Positions 1-7,911 of a DNA stretch of 32,149 nucleotides are shown here, piece after piece. The notes beneath the pieces were generated by a model, which did no database searches, was not told where the DNA came from, and was given only the letters and a program-made list of their open reading frames with translations. Each line of letters opens with the position of its first letter. Position 1 is the first letter of the stretch. Origin of the DNA: Bacteroidales bacterium (GTDB lineage: Bacteria > Bacteroidota > Bacteroidia > Bacteroidales > Muribaculaceae); NCBI GenBank assembly GCA_014800535.1, contig JAAVFW010000006.1, positions 1-32,149 of the forward strand, in the 5' to 3' direction. Made by a program: the position numbers and the translations under genes.

Positions 1-28
1 AAATTTACTAAAAATCTATGACATAGCA

Positions 29-70
29 AAGGCTTTCGCGCTGAATTTCAGCATGAAAGCCTTATTTTTT
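29..70 (+). terminator. Rho-independent terminator of a gene upstream of the window
   Basis: A 9-bp perfect stem (29-37 with 55-63, AAGGCTTTC/GAAAGCCTT) encloses a second 5-bp stem (40-44 with 48-52) and is followed directly by ATTTTTT at 64-70. The T run lies on the plus strand, so it should end a plus-strand transcript entering from the left; that gene is outside the window. Confidence 0.8.
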
Positions 71-84
71 AGCCTGACTGAACG

Positions 85-128
85 AAAAAAGAGACTGCCT
101 AAACTTGTTAGACAGCCTCCTCTCTTTT
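85..128 (-). terminator. Probable terminator of the ECF sigma gene (minus strand)
   Basis: On the minus strand an 8-bp outer stem (121-128 with 87-94) and an inner 8-bp stem with one G-U pair (108-115 with 95-102) are joined by a small asymmetric internal loop. They lead into a run of U that corresponds to the A run at 85-90. It lies about 65 bp beyond the stop codon of the minus-strand sigma gene, which is its likely client. Confidence 0.65.
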
Positions 129-169
129 ATATAATAGTAAAATAAACTTTATATAATAGTAAAATAAAC
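126..169. repeat. Perfect 22-bp tandem duplication
   Basis: Two adjacent identical 22-bp copies (126-147 and 148-169) begin with TTTATATAATAG and end with AAAATAAAC. They lie between the sigma gene stop and its terminator. The first copy overlaps the last three bases of the terminator stem, so the unit may have arisen by slippage or unequal crossing over. No coding or regulatory role is visible. Confidence 0.9.
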
Positions 170-191
170 GCTATGACGATTTATCGGCTTC

Positions 192-758
192 TTACATTTC
201 AATTGCGGATATTGCTTCAGTTATTTTCTTGACTGCATGATGATAAGAGGCTTTCAATGCTCCCACTGAGGTGCCGAGGATATCCGAAATCTCTTCATAC
301 TTCATTTCGTCAAAGTATTTCATATTGAACACCAGCCGTTGCTTTTCCGGGAGCTTGGCAATGGCTTTCTGAAGTTCCAATCGGAGAGCATCTCCATCAA
401 AATAAGGGTCTGCCTCCAATTTTGAAAGCAGAAAGGTGTCATCTTCAAGATCAGTCTTGAGATTGTTTCTCTGACGTTCCTTATGAATGAAATTAAGAGA
501 TTCGTTGACGGCAATCTTATAAAGCCAAGTCGAAAGTTTTGCATCTCCACGGAAATTATGAAGATTTTTCCAGGCTTTAAGAAAAGTTGTTTGTAGAAGG
601 TCGTTGGCATCATCATGGTTAAGCACCATCTTCCTGATGTGCCAATAGAGAGGTTTCTCATAGATATGGAGCAGTGTCTCGAAAGCTTCTTTCGAGCGTG
701 CTGGTTCCTGCAGAGCTTTTACAAGCTCTTTTTCATCAATCCCGACCGAGATTGCCAT
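192..758 (-). CDS. RNA polymerase ECF-type sigma factor (sigma-70 family)
   Basis: This 188-residue protein would direct RNA polymerase to a small set of promoters. Region 2 is recognisable at about residues 10-95 (AFETLLHIYEKPLYWHIRKM, then DDANDLLQTTFLKAWKNL and STWLYKIAVNESLNFI). Region 4 is at about 130-185 (LPEKQRLVFNMKYFDEM and YEEISDILGTSVGALKASYHHAVKKI, a helix-turn-helix). The length is normal for the ECF class. The frame is open up to 854, but I chose the ATG at 758: the extra N-terminus is low-complexity, and a promoter-like sequence at 828-859 lies inside it. The gene is divergent from a small membrane protein and a Spy-like protein, which may form its sensing partners. The target promoters are unknown. 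Confidence 0.93.
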   Translation of the reverse strand: MAISVGIDEKELVKALQEPARSKEAFETLLHIYEKPLYWHIRKMVLNHDDANDLLQTTFLKAWKNLHNFRGDAKLSTWLYKIAVNESLNFIHKERQRNNLKTDLEDDTFLLSKLEADPYFDGDALRLELQKAIAKLPEKQRLVFNMKYFDEMKYEEISDILGTSVGALKASYHHAVKKITEAISAIEM

Positions 759-827
759 ATCAATTATTATAATAATAAATGACTTGAAAAAACGATTGAA
801 ATTATATATATTCAAGCCCTGAGGTCG

Positions 828-859
828 TAAAGTTATAAAAAAAAGTTGTTTCATACAAA
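828..859 (-). promoter_or_regulatory. Candidate Bacteroidetes-type promoter for the ECF sigma gene
   Basis: On the minus strand TTTG (859-856) is followed after exactly 20 nt by TAACTTTA (835-828). This is 7 of 8 to the Bacteroidetes -7 consensus TAnnTTTG, with a perfect -33 box. Transcription would start near 822, giving a leader of about 65 nt before the ATG at 758. It is judged by consensus match only. Confidence 0.5.
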
Positions 860-951
860 TAAAAAATTTTGATGAGATACTAAATTATTAATTGTTGCCA
901 AGGTTCTTAAACTTTTTTAAAGATAAGGTGTCTAAACATATACATAGGAGT

Positions 952-988
952 ATAATCAGTTATGTAATATTTATAATAGACTGATTAT
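952..988. repeat. 9-bp inverted repeat upstream of the membrane-protein gene
   Basis: ATAATCAGT at 952-960 is the exact reverse complement of 980-988, separated by 19 nt of AT-rich sequence. It lies 31 bp before the ATG at 1020, in the divergent intergenic region 759-1019. It could be an operator or a leader hairpin. No consensus Bacteroidetes promoter for the plus-strand genes was found in this stretch. Confidence 0.5.
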
Positions 989-1019
989 TAGATGGATTAG
1001 TAATTTGAGGAATGAGATT

Positions 1020-1445
1020 ATGAAGGAAGAAAATATTCTTAAAGATAAAATTGGAACGGAGACAGGTTTTAAAGTGCCTGAAGATTATTTTGACTCTTTC
1101 CGCACAAAGATGCTTGATGAACTTCCTCCGGTTGTCAAGATGAGACCTGTCGCAGAGCTCAGCCGATGGCAGAAGTTGAAGCCCTATTTTTATATGGCTG
1201 CCATGTTTATGGGAATCTGGTGTATGATGAAACTCTTTCATACTGTAAGCACTTCATATAATGGCGATGAGATTGAAGGAAGCGAACAGGTTATCGCAAT
1301 GGTAAACGGCGATTCAGAGACGATTGATTATTTCACTTCTGAGTCATATCAGGCTGATTATGAACTCATGCTTAGTGCAAGCGATGAATATAATGATATT
1401 CATGAGTTTAAGGAAGCGTTTAATGATACAATGTTAAATTCATAG
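1020..1445 (+). CDS. Small single-pass membrane protein, possible anti-sigma/sensor partner
   Basis: This 141-residue protein has a cytoplasmic-looking N-terminus with FKVPEDYFDSFRTKMLDELP at about residues 17-36. In my experience this short motif recurs in Bacteroidetes proteins encoded beside ECF sigma factors. One hydrophobic segment follows (about 55-73, YFYMAAMFMGIWCMM), then a roughly 65-residue acidic tail that should be periplasmic. I chose the ATG at 1020, preceded by GAGGA, over the in-frame TTG at 1005. It is three bases from the next gene, so the two are probably co-translated. The position beside an ECF sigma gene suggests an anti-sigma role, but no known anti-sigma domain can be named, and the divergent orientation is unlike the usual sigma/anti-sigma operon. 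Confidence 0.8.
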   Translation: MKEENILKDKIGTETGFKVPEDYFDSFRTKMLDELPPVVKMRPVAELSRWQKLKPYFYMAAMFMGIWCMMKLFHTVSTSYNGDEIEGSEQVIAMVNGDSETIDYFTSESYQADYELMLSASDEYNDIHEFKEAFNDTMLNS

Positions 1446-1448
1446 TGT

Positions 1449-1976
1449 ATGAAAAGGTTATTTGGTAGAATTATTCTGCTATTTTCATTGGTTATGATGT
1501 CAACCCCTGCGGTGTTGGCAATTTCATCAGTGGAAGATTGCAATGTTTGTTGCTCACAGTCACCATCAAAACAACCAAAGAAACATAGAAATGATAAAAA
1601 GTTGACTTTTGAGGAAATTAATAACTTCAAGATAGACTTCCTTGTCAAGGAGATGGAACTCACCGGTGAGACGCGCCAGAAATTTGAAAAACTTTACAGG
1701 GAGCGTAATAAGGAACTTCATCAGTATTTTTCTCGTTCTTTTCAGATTGAAAGAAAGTTGAAAGGTGACAAGAACCTCACTGAAGATGATTATGCCGAGG
1801 CAATCAAGACAATGAATGAGAGTCGCGCCAAGTGCATGGAAATCGAAAAGAATTTCGACAAGAAGTTTGAAAAGTTTCTGACAAAGAAACAGCTTTATAA
1901 AATGCGTGAGGGTGAACGAAAGTTTCATGAAACCATGCGAAAGATGCCTAAAGGGAAAGGAAAACCTAAAAAATAA
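1449..1976 (+). CDS. Secreted Spy/CpxP/CnrX-like helical periplasmic protein
   Basis: The 175-residue product has an N-terminal signal peptide (basic MKRLFGR, hydrophobic to about 23, likely cleavage after VLA-24). A mature region follows that is almost entirely charged alpha helix. It resembles the Spy/CpxP/ZraP/CnrX group in size, in the helical hairpin pattern with LTGETRQKFEKLYRERNKEL (about 73-92), and in LTEDDYAEA...KFLTKKQLYKM. That group binds unfolded proteins or metals and can gate an envelope-stress regulator. A cysteine cluster C31-x-x-C34-C35 lies just after the predicted cleavage site and could bind metal or form disulfides. The C-terminus is strongly basic (KGKGKPKK). Assignment to this group is by fold pattern and context, not by a decisive motif. 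Confidence 0.75.
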   Translation: MKRLFGRIILLFSLVMMSTPAVLAISSVEDCNVCCSQSPSKQPKKHRNDKKLTFEEINNFKIDFLVKEMELTGETRQKFEKLYRERNKELHQYFSRSFQIERKLKGDKNLTEDDYAEAIKTMNESRAKCMEIEKNFDKKFEKFLTKKQLYKMREGERKFHETMRKMPKGKGKPKK

Positions 1977-2023
1977 ATAAGGGTCTCTTTTCAAGTACGT
2001 TACATCTGTAAGAGTTATAGAGT

Positions 2024-5000
2024 ATGAAAATGAAAGATATTGTGAGACAGGTAGCCATATTGGTTGCCTGTCTGTTTTCAATTAATATGAGTGTTGAAGG
2101 AGCTAATCCGGATTTTGCATATCCTAAGACAGTTTCGAAAAATGCCTCGAAGATGCTTTCGGAATCTTTGAAAAATGGTGATGAAGAAGGCTTGACAAGA
2201 GCTGTTATGCAACTTGTGATTGCCAATTCAATGATTGAGCCGGACAGCATTGCTGTGTCGGTTGATTTGTTTAAGGAAGCTGAGAAATCATTAAACAATC
2301 CGTGGAATCCATTGATGTATTTGCTTGAAGCTCAATATTACACATCAATTTATTCCTCAAATAAATATGTTTATGATTCGCGTCAGGCTCAGTCAGGTGA
2401 GAAATCAGCTAATCCCTTTGAGTGGAGCGTGCAGGAATATGCCGGGAAGGTGACTCAGCTGCTTCAAAGGGCAAATGTTGCATCAAAATACCCTAATTTG
2501 AATCCGATAAAAAACATATCCGGAATCTTGATTAACTGGGAAGGTGCGGAAAGCGAAGGTTGGACAATTAGCGACTTCCTGTTTTTTACATCTATAAGAA
2601 TAGCCAACACATATTATTCGGCAGGTTCGGAAGTGATACCATTCTATCCTTCGGAATCACCATATCAGGGTAATACATCTGTTATCAGACTCAAGAAATT
2701 TGTCTCTCAGCTGACAGAAGATTGGATTGCATCCTGTCGGCAACGTCATGCAATGAGTGTTTATGCTCAGGCACTTGTTGAGAAAGGGATGCAAAAGCCA
2801 TATAAAGAGAGGATGTCCTTTTATTGGGAAATGGCGAAGAGAATGAAGGATTCTTCGTCAGTGCTTCACCTGCTTGCAGAAATTAATCCATCAGCGTTTA
2901 ATCATTCACTCATCATTCGCGACACAGAGAAAGATTACTATGTGTTTGCTTCAGAAGCATTGAAGAAATATCCTGACGCCCCATATTCAGATGCTGTGGA
3001 GAGAACGCTTATGTCAATGCGTAGCCCGTCGGTCAATATCACTGCAAGACAAAAATATCTCACTTCAGAAAATGTGGAGTGCAAAGTGATACTAAAGAAC
3101 TTAAGCACTGATGATCTTTCTCTTTATAAACTGTCTGACAAATATCCCGAGACCGGCAGAAGTGAGTTCCCTCTGCGCGATGCGCAATTAATAAAAAGAG
3201 TTGCAGTTAATTCTGCTTTATCGGGAGATAACATCTATCCGTTTTCCGATACAATCACTTTGAAACTTGAGTCTCTGCCGTTAGGAAATTATGCAATAGT
3301 CTCATCGTTGGAGGATAAGAATCTTTCAGGAAAACGATATCCGTCAATGTGCCGGTTTGCCGTTTCCGACATTAATTGTGTGCTTGCCAATTCCCCGGCG
3401 GCATCAAGAATTTACGTTTTCGATGCTGACGGAATGACTCCCATTGGAGATGCAGATGTAAAATGTTACTCCAACAATCAGGCTCGCACACTGATTGCAT
3501 CTTTGAAAACTTCACCCGATGGTTATGCTTCACTCCCTGAAAAGCATTGTCAGATTGTTGTAAGCACTCCGAAAGGGAAATGGAGTTCATACAAATATCA
3601 GAATGACAGACCGCGGGATAATAAGGAACAGCGGCGAGCTGAGATTTTGACTGACAAAGGAATTTGTCATCCCGGCGATACAGTTGGATTCGTAGGTGTT
3701 TTATCTTCCCAAATCGGCAACTCACTTAGCCCGCTTAAAAATATGTCTGTTAAATGTCTGCTTAGAAATGTAAATTGGAATGTGGTAGACTCCGCAAGCT
3801 TGGTAAGCGACAGGTTCGGACGTGTTATAGGTAAATTGAATATTCCGAAAGAAGACCTTTTAGGTTCTTACTTCATTGAGATTTCAGAATTGGACTCTGA
3901 CAATGAGGGTAGAAATACAATGGGACAGATCTCGGTGGAGGTTGCAGAATATAAGCGGCCCGAATTTATAGTAACGCTTGAGCCGACATCCCCTTCATAT
4001 AAGGTAGGTGAGACGGTGACTGTGAAAGGCTCTGTCAAGACGTGGGCAGGTATGCCGTTGGAAAATGTTAAAGTGAATTTTGAAGTTAACACTAATCCGA
4101 TGTATTGGCGTTCGCAGATTAATGCAGCAAGCTTCAAAGGGGAACTGACAACTTCCGACAAAGGTTTATTCACAATCAAACTTCCGACAAGTGCATTGCG
4201 AAACACACCCTATCAGGATGCTTCTTATCGTATAACGGCGCGTGCCACTTCCTCAGCGGGTGAGAGTCAGGAGTCGGAAGCTGCATTTTTCTCAATCGGC
4301 GATGCGGTCAGACTTCAGGCAACTATTCCGGTGGTCTATGATGCGTCTGAGAATGATGTATTGAAGATTAAGGTTATTGCAAAATCGGCTGCCGGAGAAT
4401 CTGTCGACCGTTCGGTTGTCTACACACTTAGGAATCATTCAGACGAGATTGTGGCGTCAGGGTCGTTTGTTACTCCTGACCTTGAAATTAACCTAAAGAA
4501 CCTTCCGGCAGCTTTATATAAGCTTGATTTAAATGATGAACTGAATGGTGACATAATCATTTTGAAAGATGGAGGAAAGGTCTCTCCGGAGGGAGTGATG
4601 CTATGGATACCTGAACGTAGCATTATTGCATCTGAAAAATCATCGGAAGTGAATGTCAGATTCGGAACAGATAGAAAAAAAGGAAGATTCCTTTGTCAGA
4701 TAAGCGACATGCAGGGTAATTCGACATATAAATGGGTTGAAGGAAATAAAAATGGCATTGGCGAGATAAAGGTGCCTAACCCCGTTGATGGCGAACGTAC
4801 CTTTATCAATGTCTTCACTTCAGATGAATTTAAATCTGAAGGAGGACTGATTACGGTTTATCCGTCGACGGCTGCCGACACTTTGAAGGTAGAGACGGTC
4901 TCTTTTAGAGATAAGATAATTCCCGGGAGAAGAGAAACATGGACCTTCCGTTTTCGTAATGGAGGGAAGAGCACCGGAGAGATGGCAGCTATGAGTGTCA

Positions 5001-7750
5001 TGACGGATAAAGCTCTCAATTCAATCATGCCGTTCAGATGGAATTTCAATCCATTACGCTTTCAATATTTTAATCCGGTCAGCAGCTTATCGTTTGAATC
5101 AGTAGGAAAGACATATTCAAACTTCTCACCATCTTATAATAATGGGGGAAAGAGAGTGAAATCAGTGCTTCTTCCTTCTTGGAATCTATATGATAGAAGT
5201 CTTTATGGCTCATACGGAGGAATAAGAATACGTGGCGGAGGAAAGTATTATGCGTCGGTTCAATCGGATGAAGCTGTTTTCACAAAAGCGATGAGCATGG
5301 ACAGCGCATATATGAAAGCAGAGACAGCGATGTTAACCGGTGCAGTCAATGGTGTTGAAGAACAACTTTCAGCAGATTCCGGTATGGAAACTATGAGGAA
5401 GAAGGAGAATAACGACCTTGAAGGTGAAAGTGAAGAGACCTACAGAGAGTCGGAATTCCCGGTTGCCTTTTTCTATCCCTCCATGGTGACAGATGAAGAG
5501 GGGAATCTTGAAATTTCATTTAATGTGCCTGACTTCAACACTACCTGGCAGTTTCAGCTCGCAGGTTACGATGATTCAATGAAAAGTGTCATGATGGTGA
5601 GAGATGTGACAGCATCCAAACCATTAATGGTGAGTGTGCATGCCCCTCGCTTTGTGCGCACAGGCGATAAATTGGCTTTCACTGCTTCTGTTTATAATAA
5701 CTCGGAAGAGAAGATAGAAAGCGGTGTAAAGATGGAAATATTCGACATTTACACCGGGAAGATTCTTGCTTCGAAAGAGTATGAGACTTTGCAAATAGGG
5801 AAATCGGGTACAGATGTTGTCTTTATCAATTATGACGTTACATCTTCATTTGCAGAATTGGGAGTAAGGGTGTATGCCCGCAGTGGTGAGTATTCAGATG
5901 GCGAACAGGTTGCAGTCTCCGTATTGCCATCATCTGTGCCGGTAATCGACTCATATAAGTTTTATATGCAGCCCGGTCAGGCAACTCAGTCTATGAGGCT
6001 TCCCAAGTTTGAGAAAACAGATAATGTGACACTTTCATTCTGTGCAAATCCGATATGGTATTGTCTCAGTTCTATCGCACCTCAGATGAATGGAGATTCC
6101 GAGAATCTGCTGACATTGCTCAAATCGTACTACGCCAATTCCGTAGCAAACGGATTGACCTCTGAATCGTCTGAGCTTAAAGAGGGATTAAAGAGATATT
6201 TTGAGGATGTTGATTCAGGAAATGGCGAAACCCTGAAATCTCCATTGCAGGAGCGTGTCGGCGAGAAGAGTGTCTCGTTATCCATGACACCTTGGGTAAA
6301 TAATGCTGACGACGAAACGCGTCGAATCAGCTCACTTCAGACACTTCTTAATGAGAATGAGATGGAGGGGAGAATAGAAACCCTTCTTACCAAGATAGAG
6401 CAAAGGCAAACATCAGAGGGACTCATGTCATGGTTCCCGGAGATGGACGGAAGTCATTACATGACCATGCGTATGCTCGACATTTTCGGCATGTTGAATA
6501 GAGACGGTTATCTGACTCCTGATAAGAAGGTGACGAAAATGGTTGAACGCTCTGTCAAATATATGGATCGTTATTATGTTGAGCAAGTAAAGAAAAATGG
6601 TGAATCATATTCATTGGGAGAAATGATTGACTATCTGCTGACACGAGGCAACCTGACATTAAAAGGAGGTTCGTTGTCTGCAATATCTATGTCAGGAGAA
6701 TTTGCACGTTTGCAGGAAAAAGCAGTTAAGCAAACAATAAAGGAATGGAAGGATATGTCGATTCGCAGAAAGGCTGAGACCATTCTTCTCCTGACAAATG
6801 ATGAAACGTCTAAATCGTTATCACCTGCAGTCAGACAAAACACAATCAAAGATATTCTCAAGTCATTGGAGGAGTTTTCAACTTCATCACCTGAAAAAGG
6901 TGTATGGTTTGAAGGCTTGAAAAAGGGTCGTTCGAATGGTGATGCTGTTATTTCAACTGCAGTAGTCATGGAATCCTTTGAAGCCGCTGGAGGTGACAAG
7001 GAATTTATTTCGGGATTGCGCCAGTGGTTAATTCTTCAGCGTCAGATTTCAGAGTGGGGCACTGATGATGCTACTATCTCGGCCGTAAATGCCATTTTGA
7101 ACAATTCCGCGGATTGGATGTCGGTTGGAGATGAGGTCGATATAAAGCTTAACGGAGAGACACTGAATCTTCCGAAGAAAAATCTTTTGACCTCCGGCAT
7201 CGTTGTAAATCTAAATGATAAAAATGCCTCTCGCGGAGAATTAATTATATCTCGGAAGGGTAGTGGACCTGCATGGGGTGCGGTAACGTCGCAATATGTC
7301 GCTCCGATAAGGGAAGTAAAGGCTCAGTCGGTCGACGGATTGAAAGTGAAACGCAATCTCTTAAAGCTTGATGAAAAGAGTAATTCAACAACCGAGGTTG
7401 ATGAAAATAATCTTAAGGTTGGAGACAAGGTGAGAGTGTTAATCACACTTGAAGTTTCTGACGACATGAGTTATGTCACTGTGGAAGATTGGAGATCGGC
7501 ATCGATGGAACCGGCAGAACAGATTTCCGGCTTGAAAAGAACTGAAGCGGGATTATGTTATGCAGAAGTTAGAGATGCTAAAACGACATTCTTCTACAAC
7601 AGACTTCCCGCAGGCACATTCATTTTGAGTTATGATTGCTATATGACCCATGCAGGGGATTTTTCAGCAGGCATGACACACGTTCAATCAGCTTATTCCC
7701 CCGAATTTACATCGCGAAGTGAAGGAGAGGAGGTTAAAATCGCACAATAA
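2024..7750 (+). CDS. Alpha-2-macroglobulin family protein (MG2/A2M domains), degenerate thioester site
   Basis: This giant 1908-residue exported protein belongs to the bacterial alpha-2-macroglobulins, which are thought to trap proteases in the periplasm or at the surface. The N-terminus has a hydrophobic signal; LVAC at 13-16 resembles a lipobox, but the hydrophobic stretch continues beyond it, so lipoprotein versus ordinary secretion is unresolved. An MG2-type segment (CHPGDTVGFVGVL) is near 548, and VAEYKRPEFIVTLEP, typical of the following MG domain, is near 640. A variable charged region spans about 1060-1145. The A2M domain begins at about 1147 (VAFFYPSMVTDEEG). The alpha-toroid follows the thioester position at about 1355-1361, and a C-terminal MG domain starts near 1760. 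Where the family has CxEQ, this protein has D1358-S-E-N1361, so no thioester can form. It starts 47 bp after the Spy-like gene with no terminator between them, so it may be co-transcribed with the module upstream. Confidence 0.92.
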   Translation: MKMKDIVRQVAILVACLFSINMSVEGANPDFAYPKTVSKNASKMLSESLKNGDEEGLTRAVMQLVIANSMIEPDSIAVSVDLFKEAEKSLNNPWNPLMYLLEAQYYTSIYSSNKYVYDSRQAQSGEKSANPFEWSVQEYAGKVTQLLQRANVASKYPNLNPIKNISGILINWEGAESEGWTISDFLFFTSIRIANTYYSAGSEVIPFYPSESPYQGNTSVIRLKKFVSQLTEDWIASCRQRHAMSVYAQALVEKGMQKPYKERMSFYWEMAKRMKDSSSVLHLLAEINPSAFNHSLIIRDTEKDYYVFASEALKKYPDAPYSDAVERTLMSMRSPSVNITARQKYLTSENVECKVILKNLSTDDLSLYKLSDKYPETGRSEFPLRDAQLIKRVAVNSALSGDNIYPFSDTITLKLESLPLGNYAIVSSLEDKNLSGKRYPSMCRFAVSDINCVLANSPAASRIYVFDADGMTPIGDADVKCYSNNQARTLIASLKTSPDGYASLPEKHCQIVVSTPKGKWSSYKYQNDRPRDNKEQRRAEILTDKGICHPGDTVGFVGVLSSQIGNSLSPLKNMSVKCLLRNVNWNVVDSASLVSDRFGRVIGKLNIPKEDLLGSYFIEISELDSDNEGRNTMGQISVEVAEYKRPEFIVTLEPTSPSYKVGETVTVKGSVKTWAGMPLENVKVNFEVNTNPMYWRSQINAASFKGELTTSDKGLFTIKLPTSALRNTPYQDASYRITARATSSAGESQESEAAFFSIGDAVRLQATIPVVYDASENDVLKIKVIAKSAAGESVDRSVVYTLRNHSDEIVASGSFVTPDLEINLKNLPAALYKLDLNDELNGDIIILKDGGKVSPEGVMLWIPERSIIASEKSSEVNVRFGTDRKKGRFLCQISDMQGNSTYKWVEGNKNGIGEIKVPNPVDGERTFINVFTSDEFKSEGGLITVYPSTAADTLKVETVSFRDKIIPGRRETWTFRFRNGGKSTGEMAAMSVMTDKALNSIMPFRWNFNPLRFQYFNPVSSLSFESVGKTYSNFSPSYNNGGKRVKSVLLPSWNLYDRSLYGSYGGIRIRGGGKYYASVQSDEAVFTKAMSMDSAYMKAETAMLTGAVNGVEEQLSADSGMETMRKKENNDLEGESEETYRESEFPVAFFYPSMVTDEEGNLEISFNVPDFNTTWQFQLAGYDDSMKSVMMVRDVTASKPLMVSVHAPRFVRTGDKLAFTASVYNNSEEKIESGVKMEIFDIYTGKILASKEYETLQIGKSGTDVVFINYDVTSSFAELGVRVYARSGEYSDGEQVAVSVLPSSVPVIDSYKFYMQPGQATQSMRLPKFEKTDNVTLSFCANPIWYCLSSIAPQMNGDSENLLTLLKSYYANSVANGLTSESSELKEGLKRYFEDVDSGNGETLKSPLQERVGEKSVSLSMTPWVNNADDETRRISSLQTLLNENEMEGRIETLLTKIEQRQTSEGLMSWFPEMDGSHYMTMRMLDIFGMLNRDGYLTPDKKVTKMVERSVKYMDRYYVEQVKKNGESYSLGEMIDYLLTRGNLTLKGGSLSAISMSGEFARLQEKAVKQTIKEWKDMSIRRKAETILLLTNDETSKSLSPAVRQNTIKDILKSLEEFSTSSPEKGVWFEGLKKGRSNGDAVISTAVVMESFEAAGGDKEFISGLRQWLILQRQISEWGTDDATISAVNAILNNSADWMSVGDEVDIKLNGETLNLPKKNLLTSGIVVNLNDKNASRGELIISRKGSGPAWGAVTSQYVAPIREVKAQSVDGLKVKRNLLKLDEKSNSTTEVDENNLKVGDKVRVLITLEVSDDMSYVTVEDWRSASMEPAEQISGLKRTEAGLCYAEVRDAKTTFFYNRLPAGTFILSYDCYMTHAGDFSAGMTHVQSAYSPEFTSRSEGEEVKIAQ

Positions 7751-7911
7751 ACGATTTTTATTCCTATCCATTCATCTCATCTGAAAAATTTTTACTAATA
7801 TTGTGGTTGGAAATATCCATCTGATGATATTATGTAAGACGATGATATTTTCCTATGCTTCAGAAATAGATATTGAGGCTTAGCAAATGGTTTAATTATT
7901 AGTAGATTGTA

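Noticed and set aside
759..854. 32-residue N-terminal extension of the sigma factor frame
   Set aside because: It is low-complexity and unlike other sigma factors, and it contains the promoter-like sequence at 828-859; the ATG at 758 gives the normal ECF start.
7796..7803. Possible -7 box TAATATTG upstream of the Omp28-like gene
   Set aside because: One mismatch and no TTG at the 20-nt distance; not strong enough to call a promoter.
7809..7853. Imperfect inverted repeat GGAAATATC ... GATATTTTCC upstream of the Omp28-like gene
   Set aside because: The arms are short, AT-rich and differ by one base; such repeats are expected by chance in AT-rich intergenic DNA.
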